Below, piece after piece: positions 50,547 through 58,435 of a stretch of 64,000 nt of DNA (position 1 is its first letter; the number at the start of each line of letters is the position of its first letter). A program made the translations under genes and the position numbers. The stretch covers positions 372,001-436,000 of the forward strand of contig CAZYTM010000001.1 in the NCBI GenBank assembly GCA_964649725.1, written 5' to 3'. Under the pieces are notes generated by a model. That model saw only the letters and a list, made by a program, of their open reading frames with translations. It was not told the origin of the DNA and did not search any database. Source of the stretch: CAZYTM01 sp964649725 (lineage in GTDB: Bacteria > Desulfobacterota > Desulfuromonadia > Geobacterales > Geobacteraceae).

Positions 50547-51917
50547 CTACTTGCCAATGCAGAAGCGGCTGAAAATTAAATCGAGAATTTCGTCCGGGGC
50601 TGTTTCTCCAGTTATTTCTCCCAAAGCGTGGAGAGCATCCCGAAGATCAAGGGCTAGTATTTCGGGTTGTCCTTTCTCGAGAAACGATTTATTGAAGCTG
50701 GCGAGCGCCTTGCTGCATCTATCCATCGCATCTTTATGTCTTGCCTGGTTCAGCGCTACATACTCGCGACTATCAACAGCTCGACCATGAATAAATGTAT
50801 CATGGATAGTATTGCGCAACTCCTCGACCCCGGCACCGGTTTTAGTTGATATGGCAAGTTGAGGCAGGTCAATTAGTGATGCCGGAATCCCTAGCTCTCT
50901 CGGCAAGTCGATTTTGTTAACAACCAAAATAACTTTATTCATATCCAAAGCCTGCTCAATAATCAGGTCTTCAGCACTATACCGCCTTGATGAATCGAGC
51001 AAAAATATGACCAGATCGGCACTTGCTAAAGACGAAAGCGCCAAATCTACTCCTAACTGCTCAACCTCGTCACTAGTCTCTCTTATCCCTGCAGTATCGA
51101 GCATCCGGACTGGCAATCCATTAATATTCACCACCTCTTCGATGATGTCGCGGGTAGTCCCCGGGATAGCTGTAACAATAGCCCGCTGTTCCTTGAGCAG
51201 AGTATTGAGAAGGCTCGACTTGCCAACATTCGGCTTGCCAGCTATCACCACTGCAACGCCCTCGCGCAAAACCCTCCCCTCCTCGAAACCGGCCAGCAAA
51301 GCAGCAACCTTAGCCTGAGCTATAGCAATAGCAGCGTTTATGGCATCAACAGCCATTGGGTCGATATCATCCTCCGGGAAATCTACATGTGCCTCTAGTA
51401 GCGCAAGTGACTCCACCAAATTGGCTCGTACCGTACCAATCTCCCTGGAGAGAAGCCCTTCCCGCTGGTGTTGGGCAAGATTTAGCGAAGCATCGGTCTT
51501 ACTCCGGATAATATCGATGATCGCCTCAGCCTGTACCAAGTCAATGCGCCCATTGAGAAAAGCGCGTTTGCTGAATTCGCCCGGCTCAGCTGGGCGAGCT
51601 CCATATTTCATAACCAGTTCGAAAATCTTCCTTACAACCAGATAACCGCCATGGCAATGGATTTCGAGCAGATCTTCTCGGGTGTATGAGTGAGGTGCCA
51701 TCATCAGCACAGCCATAACCTCATCCACCTGCTCACCGCTCAATGGATCGATCAGCAGGCCATAACAAAAACGGTGGCTTTGCAAGCCACCGTCACGTTT
51801 CCCATGAAAAAGTATATCCGCTATCTCTGCTGCCGCACCACCACTTACCCGAACTATTGCGATTCCCCCTTCGCCAAGCGGAGTACTGATTGCAGCTATG
51901 GTATCTTCTCGATACAT
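50547..51917 (-). CDS. mnmE: tRNA modification GTPase MnmE
   Basis: MnmE (TrmE/ThdF) is the GTPase partner of MnmG. 456 residues: N-terminal folate-binding domain (DTIAAISTPLGEGGIAIVRVSG, HCHGG), helical domain, G domain with GKPNVGKSSLLN, DTAGIRE and NKIDLP, and the C-terminal CxxK catalytic motif in FCIGK. The start was set at ATG (complement of 51915-51917), preceded by GGAAG and lying directly after the yidC stop. An upstream in-frame start at 51959 would run inside yidC. There is no jag/khpB gene between yidC and mnmE. Confidence 0.96.
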   Translation of the reverse strand: MYREDTIAAISTPLGEGGIAIVRVSGGAAAEIADILFHGKRDGGLQSHRFCYGLLIDPLSGEQVDEVMAVLMMAPHSYTREDLLEIHCHGGYLVVRKIFELVMKYGARPAEPGEFSKRAFLNGRIDLVQAEAIIDIIRSKTDASLNLAQHQREGLLSREIGTVRANLVESLALLEAHVDFPEDDIDPMAVDAINAAIAIAQAKVAALLAGFEEGRVLREGVAVVIAGKPNVGKSSLLNTLLKEQRAIVTAIPGTTRDIIEEVVNINGLPVRMLDTAGIRETSDEVEQLGVDLALSSLASADLVIFLLDSSRRYSAEDLIIEQALDMNKVILVVNKIDLPRELGIPASLIDLPQLAISTKTGAGVEELRNTIHDTFIHGRAVDSREYVALNQARHKDAMDRCSKALASFNKSFLEKGQPEILALDLRDALHALGEITGETAPDEILDLIFSRFCIGK

Positions 51918-51918
51918 A

Positions 51919-53547
51919 TCACTTCCGTTTTGACTGAACAGCCGGCACCGGCTCCTCATGCAGCAATTTGTTTATATAGGCCTGCTGGGCTATAGTCAAA
52001 ATATTGTTTACCAACCAGTAGAGAACCAAGCCTGAAGGGAAATTGAGAAACATAAAAGTAAAGACTATAGGGAGCGATAACATGATTTTAGCCTGCATCG
52101 GATCCATTGTAGTCGGTGTCATTTTCTGCTGTATAAACATGGTCGCACCCATGATAATCGGAGTTACATAAAACGGGTCCTTGGCAGACAGGTCCAGTAT
52201 CCACATGAAAAAAGGTGCCTGACGAAGCTCGATGGAATACATCAGTGCCTTATACAAAGCGAAGAAAACCGGTATCTGCACGATCATCGGCAGGCAGCCG
52301 CCAAGAGGATTAACCTTGTGCGTCTTGTAGAGTTCCATTACTGCCTGGTTCATTGCATCCCGGTCGTTCTTGAACTTCTCCTTTATTGCATTCATCTTCG
52401 GTTGCAACTTCTGCATCTCTTTCATTGACTTGTAACTTTTATGGGTAAGAGGGAAAAAGAGAACTTTAAGTATAATTGTTATGATGATAATCGATACACC
52501 ATAATTATTTACATAGCGGTAAAAATATTTCAGTGTATAGAGAAGCGGTTTGGCCAGCATCGAGAACCAACCGAAATCGATTACCTCTTCAAGCTTGCTG
52601 CCGATTGAGCGAAGAACATCGAGGTCTTTCGGCCCGACATAAACCTTATTGGTCAAAGTAACAGCCATCCCAGGTTCAATACTAAGGGGAGGAGAAATAA
52701 CCATACTGTCGATAACCATGTTGCGCTGCTGAACTATATATGAAGCGATACTTCCATTAACCGACAAGACCGCAGTAAGAAAATATTTGTCGGCAAAACC
52801 TCCCCATAGAAGCCCTTTGCCAAATGTCTTCGGTGATTTGGCAATATCTGCAGCCTTACCGGTTTCCAGCCCCTTTTCAGCAAATGCTACCGGCCCATAC
52901 TCTTCAAAACGACTATCTGCATCCTTCCCGGGGAGCCGGTTTGCCAATACCAGTTGTAACGATCCGGCCAACTTCTGGGCAGTGCCGTTTACTACCTGCT
53001 GCTCCAGACCTATTGCGTAACTGTCCCCTTCAAGATGATATGTCTTCTTCAGTGTTATCCCTTGCGGCAAAGTCGTAATGAATTCGATGCTCTTCTTCTC
53101 GCCTTTTGCCAAAGACATTTTGCTGATATTACATCGATAAACTGTAGTCGGATTAACGACAAAGTCCTTGCTGACGGTTCGTAGATTGAAATTTTCCGGG
53201 GACTCTTCATTAAACAGCACCACCTCATTACCACCTAACTGTTTCGACTCCCGGTATTTTTTCAATGTCAGCTTTTTCAAGGCTGCACCGCTGGTAGAAA
53301 AGACTGCAGTAAAAAGGTCCGTTTCTATAAAGACATCATGCGCTATCATCCCTGTTGTTGCCGTAGCCACTGTGGAAGCAGATTCTGGCAATGCCTTAAT
53401 TGCGGCAGCAGGAACAGTTTTTACACTAGTCTGTTGTGATTGAACAGCCTGATTGGTAACTACCGGTTTTGGTGGTGGGAAAATCATCGAATAGCCATAG
53501 AGAACTGCAACTGAGAGCAGGACCGCTACAAGAACACGTGTTTCCAT
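51919..53547 (-). CDS. yidC: Membrane protein insertase YidC
   Basis: YidC inserts and folds inner-membrane proteins with or without SecYEG. 542 residues: N-terminal helix (VLVAVLLSVAVLYGYSMIFPP), large periplasmic beta-domain (about 65-335), then the conserved five-helix core (YVNNYGVSIIIITIILKVLFFPLTHKSYKSMKEMQKLQPKM with the groove Lys/Arg region, GGCLPMIVQIPVFFALYKALMYSIELR, NFPSGLVLYWLVNNILTIAQQ). This long form is typical of Gram-negative bacteria. Confidence 0.97.
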   Translation of the reverse strand: METRVLVAVLLSVAVLYGYSMIFPPPKPVVTNQAVQSQQTSVKTVPAAAIKALPESASTVATATTGMIAHDVFIETDLFTAVFSTSGAALKKLTLKKYRESKQLGGNEVVLFNEESPENFNLRTVSKDFVVNPTTVYRCNISKMSLAKGEKKSIEFITTLPQGITLKKTYHLEGDSYAIGLEQQVVNGTAQKLAGSLQLVLANRLPGKDADSRFEEYGPVAFAEKGLETGKAADIAKSPKTFGKGLLWGGFADKYFLTAVLSVNGSIASYIVQQRNMVIDSMVISPPLSIEPGMAVTLTNKVYVGPKDLDVLRSIGSKLEEVIDFGWFSMLAKPLLYTLKYFYRYVNNYGVSIIIITIILKVLFFPLTHKSYKSMKEMQKLQPKMNAIKEKFKNDRDAMNQAVMELYKTHKVNPLGGCLPMIVQIPVFFALYKALMYSIELRQAPFFMWILDLSAKDPFYVTPIIMGATMFIQQKMTPTTMDPMQAKIMLSLPIVFTFMFLNFPSGLVLYWLVNNILTIAQQAYINKLLHEEPVPAVQSKRK

Positions 53548-53565
53548 GAAAACTCCTCAACCTGC

Positions 53566-53778
53566 CTATTTGACAGGATCATATCCACCGGGGTGAAATG
53601 GATGGCATTTTGCCAAGCGCAACAACGTGAGCCAGAAACCTTTTACGAAACCGTGCTTTTGCATTGCTTGGACTGAATATTGGGAACAGGAAGGGTAGAA
53701 ACGGCAGGTTGGTCCCTTAAAGGGTGACAGATATCTCTGGTAGAATTCGATGCCTGATATCGCGATTTTCTTTATCAT
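53566..53778 (-). CDS. yidD: Membrane protein insertion efficiency factor YidD
   Basis: A 70-residue protein with the family core YQRYLSPFKGPTCRFYPSCSQYSVQAMQKHG and the ending HPFHPGGYDPV. YidD helps YidC-dependent insertion. It overlaps rnpA by four bases (ATGA) and lies 18 bases from yidC, the standard arrangement. Confidence 0.96.
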   Translation of the reverse strand: MIKKIAISGIEFYQRYLSPFKGPTCRFYPSCSQYSVQAMQKHGFVKGFWLTLLRLAKCHPFHPGGYDPVK

Positions 53779-54137
53779 CGGGATGTTTTCAGTACCGTAA
53801 TTGCCCTCTGCAACTCTTGACCGAGATTAAGTAAGTCAAGAAGCCCGGCTCCATGTTTAGCAATGATACTAAATTCTGAATTAACGAACAATATCTTGTT
53901 GTTACGGTAATACTCCCTGATCAATCGCTTTATCCGATTCCGAACTACCGCATTTCCGACTTTCCGGCTCACAGTAATACCTAGCCGGGCTTGGCCTGAA
54001 TCAGTTTGTCGGAAAAACACGACAAAATGAGTCGTATGGTATTTTTTGCCCGTCGATGATATTCCCAGAAACTCTCTACGTTTTAGAATTCGTTCGCTTT
54101 TGGGAAAATTGTATGCTGTTAATTTACTTCGCCGCAA
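53775..54137 (-). CDS. rnpA: Ribonuclease P protein component
   Basis: RnpA assists the RNase P RNA in removing tRNA 5' leaders. 120 residues with SERILKRREFLGI, HFVVFFRQ, RLGITVSRKVGNAVVRNRIKRLIREYYR, the conserved RNR/arginine-rich patch. The start is TTG (complement of 54135-54137), overlapping the last 14 bases of rpmH. Such overlap is known for rpmH-rnpA in some bacteria. No other start lies before the conserved region. Confidence 0.93.
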   Translation of the reverse strand: MRRSKLTAYNFPKSERILKRREFLGISSTGKKYHTTHFVVFFRQTDSGQARLGITVSRKVGNAVVRNRIKRLIREYYRNNKILFVNSEFSIIAKHGAGLLDLLNLGQELQRAITVLKTSR

Positions 54138-54273
54138 TGTTGACGGCTAATCTCTTGCGACCCTTGGCGCGTCGCCGCTTGATCACCAGACGACCGTTTT
54201 TTGTTGACATCCGGACAAGGAAACCATGGGTCCGTTTACGGGAGACATTACTCGGCTGAAATGTTCTTTTCAT
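54124..54273 (-). CDS. rpmH: 50S ribosomal protein L34
   Basis: A 49-residue protein too short for many gene callers: MKRTFQPSNVSRKRTHGFLV, then RMSTKNGRLVIKRRRAKGRK and a short tail ending AAK. This is L34 without doubt. First gene of the minus-strand origin arm, with a strong promoter 39 bases upstream. Confidence 0.98.
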   Translation of the reverse strand: MKRTFQPSNVSRKRTHGFLVRMSTKNGRLVIKRRRAKGRKRLAVNIAAK

Positions 54274-54311
54274 ATTTCTGACCTCTCTACTTCATTACTC
54301 AAGAAATTGGA

Positions 54312-54341
54312 TTTATACTCTTAACTTCGTGATTTTGTCAA
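54312..54341 (-). promoter_or_regulatory. Strong promoter of the rpmH-rnpA-yidD-yidC unit
   Basis: Reading on the minus strand: TTGACA (complement of 54336-54341), 18-base spacer, TATAAA (complement of 54312-54317), about 39 bases before the rpmH start. Confidence 0.85.
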
Positions 54342-54382
54342 GAATATTTTTCACTAGAACAATAAAAATAGCCTTGCAAATG

Positions 54383-54411
54383 TTGAGTTCCTTTGTTAAT
54401 CTTCCTATTCT
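54383..54411 (+). promoter_or_regulatory. Candidate dnaA promoter
   Basis: TTGAGT (54383-54388), 17-base spacer, TATTCT (54406-54411), about 130 bases before the dnaA start. The following leader contains the inverted DnaA-box palindrome, a likely autoregulation site. Confidence 0.5.
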
Positions 54412-54475
54412 GGTAGTGGCAGCTTATACCTAACCACTCAATTGCTCCAACTCCCTTTAATTATTCTACTATTTC

Positions 54476-54495
54476 ATATCAACATATGTTGATAA
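54476..54495. promoter_or_regulatory. Inverted pair of DnaA-box-like sites upstream of dnaA
   Basis: TATCAACATATGTTGATA (54477-54494) is a perfect 18-base palindrome. Its halves read as ATATCAACA and TGTTGATAA, close to the DnaA box TTATCCACA (the right half has one mismatch). The site sits 50 bases before the dnaA start. Confidence 0.6.
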
Positions 54496-54544
54496 CCCTG
54501 TGTACAAATTAGAGTCGAGTCGACTCTGTTTAGGTAAGGTTACC

Positions 54545-55897
54545 ATGGAAAAGGTCTGGCTTGCAGCACAAGCGAATATTGAAAAGGTACTTACACCGCA
54601 GACCTTTAACACTTGGATCAAGCAGATCAGATTTTTAAACTGTACAGATAAAACCGTTGAACTTGAAGTACCGAATAAATTTATTAAAGAGTGGCTTGAG
54701 GAAAAATATCTGGTTATGATTCAGGAGGCCATATCCTCTTTGACCGAAAAGAAATTTCTCATAAGATTCCAGATTGGCGAAAAACAGCACCATGATAAAA
54801 CATCAGCAAAAAGTAAAGCCGGCAGTGATGGAAAAGAGCCTATAATCCCAGCAGAACCGCGCAAATCAGTTGATCACAGCCCGAATCTCAATCAGAAATA
54901 CACTTTTGATACTTTTGTTTGTGGTGGTAGTAATCAGTTTGCTTATGCAGCTTCACAGGCAGTTGCCAACAAACCGGCCAGTAATTACAATCCCCTCTTT
55001 ATATATGGTGGTGTCGGTCTCGGCAAAACACATCTTCTTTGTGCTATTGGCAATCATATTCTGCATAAAAACAGCAGAGCCCGTATCTGCTACTACACCT
55101 CAGAAAAATTCATGAACGAAATGATAAACTGTATCCGTTACAAGAAAATGGATGAGTTTCGTAATAAATTTAGAAAGATGGATGTGCTACTTATTGATGA
55201 TATTCAATTCATGGCAGGTAAAGAGGCAACCCAGGAGGAATTCTTTCACACATTCAACTCTCTTTACGAATCGCATAAACAGATTGTTGTAACATCGGAT
55301 AAATTCCCCAAAGACATCCCCCAGCTGGAAGAGCGCCTTCGCTCGCGATTTGAATGGGGGCTAATCGCCGATATCCAACCACCTGATACTGAAACCAAGG
55401 TGGCTATTCTCAAGAAAAAAGCAGAACTGGACGGTATTAAACTTCCTGATGACGTAGCAATGTTTCTCGGCTCGAGCGCTACAAGCAATGTAAGAGAACT
55501 TGAAGGAATGTTGATTCGCCTCGGTGCCTTTGCTAGTCTCACCGGAAACGAGATATCACTTACTATGGCCAAGGAAGTTTTGAAGGACATCATCGTCGAC
55601 AAACAAAAAGATGTAACCGTGGAAATGATACAAAAATACGTGGCTGATCATTTTCGGATCAAAATTTCTGAACTTAAATCAGACAAACGCCTTAAAGCAC
55701 TTGTAGTACCTCGACAAATTGCCATTTATCTTTGCCGAGATCTGACTAAAGCGTCATATCCGGAAATAGGAGAAAAGTTTGGTGGAAAGGATCATTCTAC
55801 CATTATTCATTCTGTTAAAAAGATAGATAAGCAGATGGCGCAAAATCTTGAGATGAAATCGACTATCGACAATCTTAAACGTGGTCTGTTAACTTAA
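54545..55897 (+). CDS. dnaA: Chromosomal replication initiator DnaA
   Basis: DnaA binds the origin and opens it. About 450 residues: N-terminal DnaB-interaction domain (WLAAQANIEKVLTPQTFNTWIKQI), a polar linker, AAA+ domain with Walker A GGVGLGKTHLL and Walker B LLIDDIQF, and the C-terminal DNA-binding domain with the DnaA signature GGKDHSTIIHSV. The start is taken at ATG 54545 (MEKVWLAAQ). A GTG at 54500 is in frame but would add 15 non-conserved residues. The gene is more AT-rich than the pfa genes. Confidence 0.97.
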   Translation: MEKVWLAAQANIEKVLTPQTFNTWIKQIRFLNCTDKTVELEVPNKFIKEWLEEKYLVMIQEAISSLTEKKFLIRFQIGEKQHHDKTSAKSKAGSDGKEPIIPAEPRKSVDHSPNLNQKYTFDTFVCGGSNQFAYAASQAVANKPASNYNPLFIYGGVGLGKTHLLCAIGNHILHKNSRARICYYTSEKFMNEMINCIRYKKMDEFRNKFRKMDVLLIDDIQFMAGKEATQEEFFHTFNSLYESHKQIVVTSDKFPKDIPQLEERLRSRFEWGLIADIQPPDTETKVAILKKKAELDGIKLPDDVAMFLGSSATSNVRELEGMLIRLGAFASLTGNEISLTMAKEVLKDIIVDKQKDVTVEMIQKYVADHFRIKISELKSDKRLKALVVPRQIAIYLCRDLTKASYPEIGEKFGGKDHSTIIHSVKKIDKQMAQNLEMKSTIDNLKRGLLT

Positions 55898-56128
55898 CAG
55901 ATTATATATAATTGAAAAGTCCCTTTAACGTGTGGATAAAAATTTAAGTTGTGGACAAAGATGCCATTATGCTCTAGTTATCCAAAATGACTAGTTAGTA
56001 ATTAGTTAATTAATTTGAAGTGTTACCTTATTATCAACAAATCCACAGGAACTATATATATACTACTATTTTTAATAAAATAAGTTATAAAAGCAATGAC
56101 GGCCATGTATTGTGCCCAAGGAGGTGTT
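55898..56128. other. Probable oriC between dnaA and dnaN
   Basis: An AT-rich spacer of about 230 bases with a cluster of DnaA-box sequences: perfect TGTGGATAA (55931-55939, TTATCCACA on the other strand), TGTGGACAA (55950-55958), TTATCCAAA (55978-55986), TTATCAACA (56031-56039), and AATCCACA shortly after. Long A/T stretches around 55995-56015 and 56050-56090 could be the unwinding element. Genes diverge from this locus. Confidence 0.8.
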
Positions 56129-57247
56129 ATGGAATTCAAAATTGACAAAGATTCCTTTCTTAAAGCTTTACAAAAAATTCAAGGGATCGTAGAAAAACGA
56201 AATACTATGCCGATTCTCTCCAATGTTTTGCTTGAAGTGACACAAGACAAACTCTTTTTGACTGCAACCGACCTAGAAGTTGGAATGAAAAGTCATTATT
56301 CTGTTAAAGTGATAAAAGAAGGCAAAATAACTGTTTCCGCAAAAAAGTTATATGAGATTATTAAAGAATTAGCAGATGAAGATATCACCTTTGCTACCAA
56401 AGATAATGATTGGATTGATATTCGATGTGGAAAAGCACAGTTCAGTATTGTCGGTTTGTCACCAGAGGAATTTCCTTATTTTCCGAAGATCAACGATAGT
56501 ATTTTCTTTAGCATCCACAGCACAATTCTACAAGAAATGATTGAAAAAACTTCTTATGCAATCTGTCATGATGAAACAAAATACAACTTAAATGGAATAT
56601 TCATAAAAGCCAATCAAGAATCAGGGTTGAACATTCTTCGCATGGTAGCAACTGATGGGCACCGACTCTCTATTGCAGGTAAAGAGATAACCGGTGAAAT
56701 CAGCAGTGAACTTAGCAAGGGGGTAATCTTCCCTAAAAAAGGGATATTTGAACTGAGAAAAATCACAGAAGAAGAAAATGGTGATATTCTAATGGGTTTC
56801 ATGGATAATAGCGCAGTTATCAAAAAGGGTAACACTATTGTCGTGATGCGATTGGTTGATGGCGATTTTCCTGACTATACCAAGGTGGTACCACCTAATA
56901 ATGATAAAATTATAATACTAGATAGGGAGAAATTTCTTCACTGCCTGCGAAGAATGGCAATTCTTTCGAGTGAAAAATTCAAAGGGATAAAGTTTGACAT
57001 TCAAGGGGGAATATTAGAGATATCATCAAGCAATCCAGAACTTGGCGAGGCCCGTGAAGAGATGGAAGCAGAATATAATGGGCCACACCTGACAGTAAGA
57101 TTCAATGCCCGCTATCTCCTTGATGTTCTGTCTGTTCTCAATGAAAAGAAGGTAGAATTGACATTAAGGGACGAACTTTCTCCAGCCATTCTGAAAGCAG
57201 CAGATTCACAAGATTTTCGCGCTGTTGTTATGCCAATGCGCCTTTAA
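56129..57247 (+). CDS. dnaN: DNA polymerase III beta subunit (sliding clamp)
   Basis: DnaN is the ring-shaped clamp that tethers polymerase III to DNA. 372 residues in three similar domains: MEFKIDKDSFLKALQKIQGIVEKRNTMPILSNVLLE at the start, SIAGKEITGE-type domain 2, and the C-terminal end VVMPMRL with the partner-binding pocket. The start is ATG 56129 with AAGGAGG five bases upstream. An in-frame start at 56096 lies within the origin spacer. The gene is strikingly AT-rich compared with gyrB. recF follows after 81 bases. Confidence 0.97.
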   Translation: MEFKIDKDSFLKALQKIQGIVEKRNTMPILSNVLLEVTQDKLFLTATDLEVGMKSHYSVKVIKEGKITVSAKKLYEIIKELADEDITFATKDNDWIDIRCGKAQFSIVGLSPEEFPYFPKINDSIFFSIHSTILQEMIEKTSYAICHDETKYNLNGIFIKANQESGLNILRMVATDGHRLSIAGKEITGEISSELSKGVIFPKKGIFELRKITEEENGDILMGFMDNSAVIKKGNTIVVMRLVDGDFPDYTKVVPPNNDKIIILDREKFLHCLRRMAILSSEKFKGIKFDIQGGILEISSSNPELGEAREEMEAEYNGPHLTVRFNARYLLDVLSVLNEKKVELTLRDELSPAILKAADSQDFRAVVMPMRL

Positions 57248-57278
57248 TAAGGATTAAGAGATTGCTAGTGGTTGCCAA

Positions 57279-57307
57279 TAGGCCTCTCTAGACAGGAGCG
57301 GCCTTTT
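57279..57307 (+). terminator. Weak hairpin with T-run between dnaN and recF
   Basis: AGGCC (57280-57284) pairs with GGCCT (57298-57302), followed by a run of T. The inner stem is imperfect, so termination is probably partial. Confidence 0.4.
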
Positions 57308-57328
57308 TGGTGTATTGTAAGGAGTTAA

Positions 57329-58435
57329 ATGAGGCTCAAAAAGATTGCGCTGGTATCCTTCAGAAATCTGCTGCAAACCGAATTTCTGCCAAATGCCAGG
57401 TTCAATCTATTTTATGGCAACAATGCACAGGGTAAGACCAACCTGCTAGAATCAGTGTATCTACTTGGGACTGCCAAGTCTTTTCGTGCTGTCAGAAATA
57501 TTGATCTTGTTTCATGGGGTGCCTCGGCAGGGATGATAACTGGCTGGGTCGATCGGGACGCTATAACAAGGGAGATATCGCTGCACATTGACCGCCAGGG
57601 TAAACAGGTACGGATTGACCATAAAACAGTGACTAAAATCAGCGATTTCTTCGGTAATCTCAACACCGTTATCTTTTCTAGTGATGAGATGACTATGGTA
57701 AAAGGACCGCCGGAGATGCGCCGGAAATACCTAGACCGGGCCATTTTCAGTGGTGACCCGACGTATTTGGCAGTCTACCATGAATATGTGAGACTGCTGA
57801 AACAGCGTAACTCGTTACTCAGACAAGGCGCTATCGATACACTTGATACTTGGAGTAACAGATTGGCTGATGCCGGAGCCAGACTTCTGGCCAGACGTTT
57901 CGCCTATTTAGAGGCTCTTGGTCCATTACTTTTAGATTATTATCGAAAGATTGCCGGTAACAATGAGACCGCTGAAATAAAATACGCACCATACCGGCTG
58001 GATTGCTCCAATTTACAGACAATATGTCAAACTGAACTATTAGAAGCTCTAGAAAGATCGTCTGAAGAAGAAAAACATTTGCGCAGTACACTGGTTGGAC
58101 CACACCGCGACGATCTGCAACTGCTTCTGGATGGCCGGATACTTAAGCAACATGCGTCGCAAGGGCAGCAGCGCAGTTTCATACTTGCTCTGAAAATGGC
58201 TGAAATAGAATATATCGAACAGAGATTCGGCGCTCCGCCAATACTACTTCTTGACGATATAGCAGCCGAACTAGATCCAGATCGTAAACGTAATTTGATG
58301 GAGTTTCTCATAAATAGAGAAATGCAGGTATTTATTACCACTACAAGTCCGACCCATGTCAATTTAACTGGCATGGGACATTACAGCACCTTCCTGGTTG
58401 AAGAAGGAAGAGTGCATGCACAGAGGGAGCAATGA
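57329..58435 (+). CDS. recF: DNA replication and repair protein RecF
   Basis: RecF loads RecA at gapped DNA with RecO and RecR. 368 residues: SMC-like ATPase with Walker A GNNAQGKTNLLES, signature region ASQGQQRSFILALKMAE and Walker B PPILLLDDIAAELD. The start ATG has AAGGAG in front. The stop overlaps the gyrB start (ATGA). Confidence 0.97.
   Translation: MRLKKIALVSFRNLLQTEFLPNARFNLFYGNNAQGKTNLLESVYLLGTAKSFRAVRNIDLVSWGASAGMITGWVDRDAITREISLHIDRQGKQVRIDHKTVTKISDFFGNLNTVIFSSDEMTMVKGPPEMRRKYLDRAIFSGDPTYLAVYHEYVRLLKQRNSLLRQGAIDTLDTWSNRLADAGARLLARRFAYLEALGPLLLDYYRKIAGNNETAEIKYAPYRLDCSNLQTICQTELLEALERSSEEEKHLRSTLVGPHRDDLQLLLDGRILKQHASQGQQRSFILALKMAEIEYIEQRFGAPPILLLDDIAAELDPDRKRNLMEFLINREMQVFITTTSPTHVNLTGMGHYSTFLVEEGRVHAQREQ

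Noticed and set aside
53533..53542. Palindrome AACACGTGTT at the yidC start, considered as a second parS
   Set aside because: parS needs GTTNCACGTGNAAC. This has the flanks in the opposite sense (AAACACGTGTTC), so it is not a parS site.
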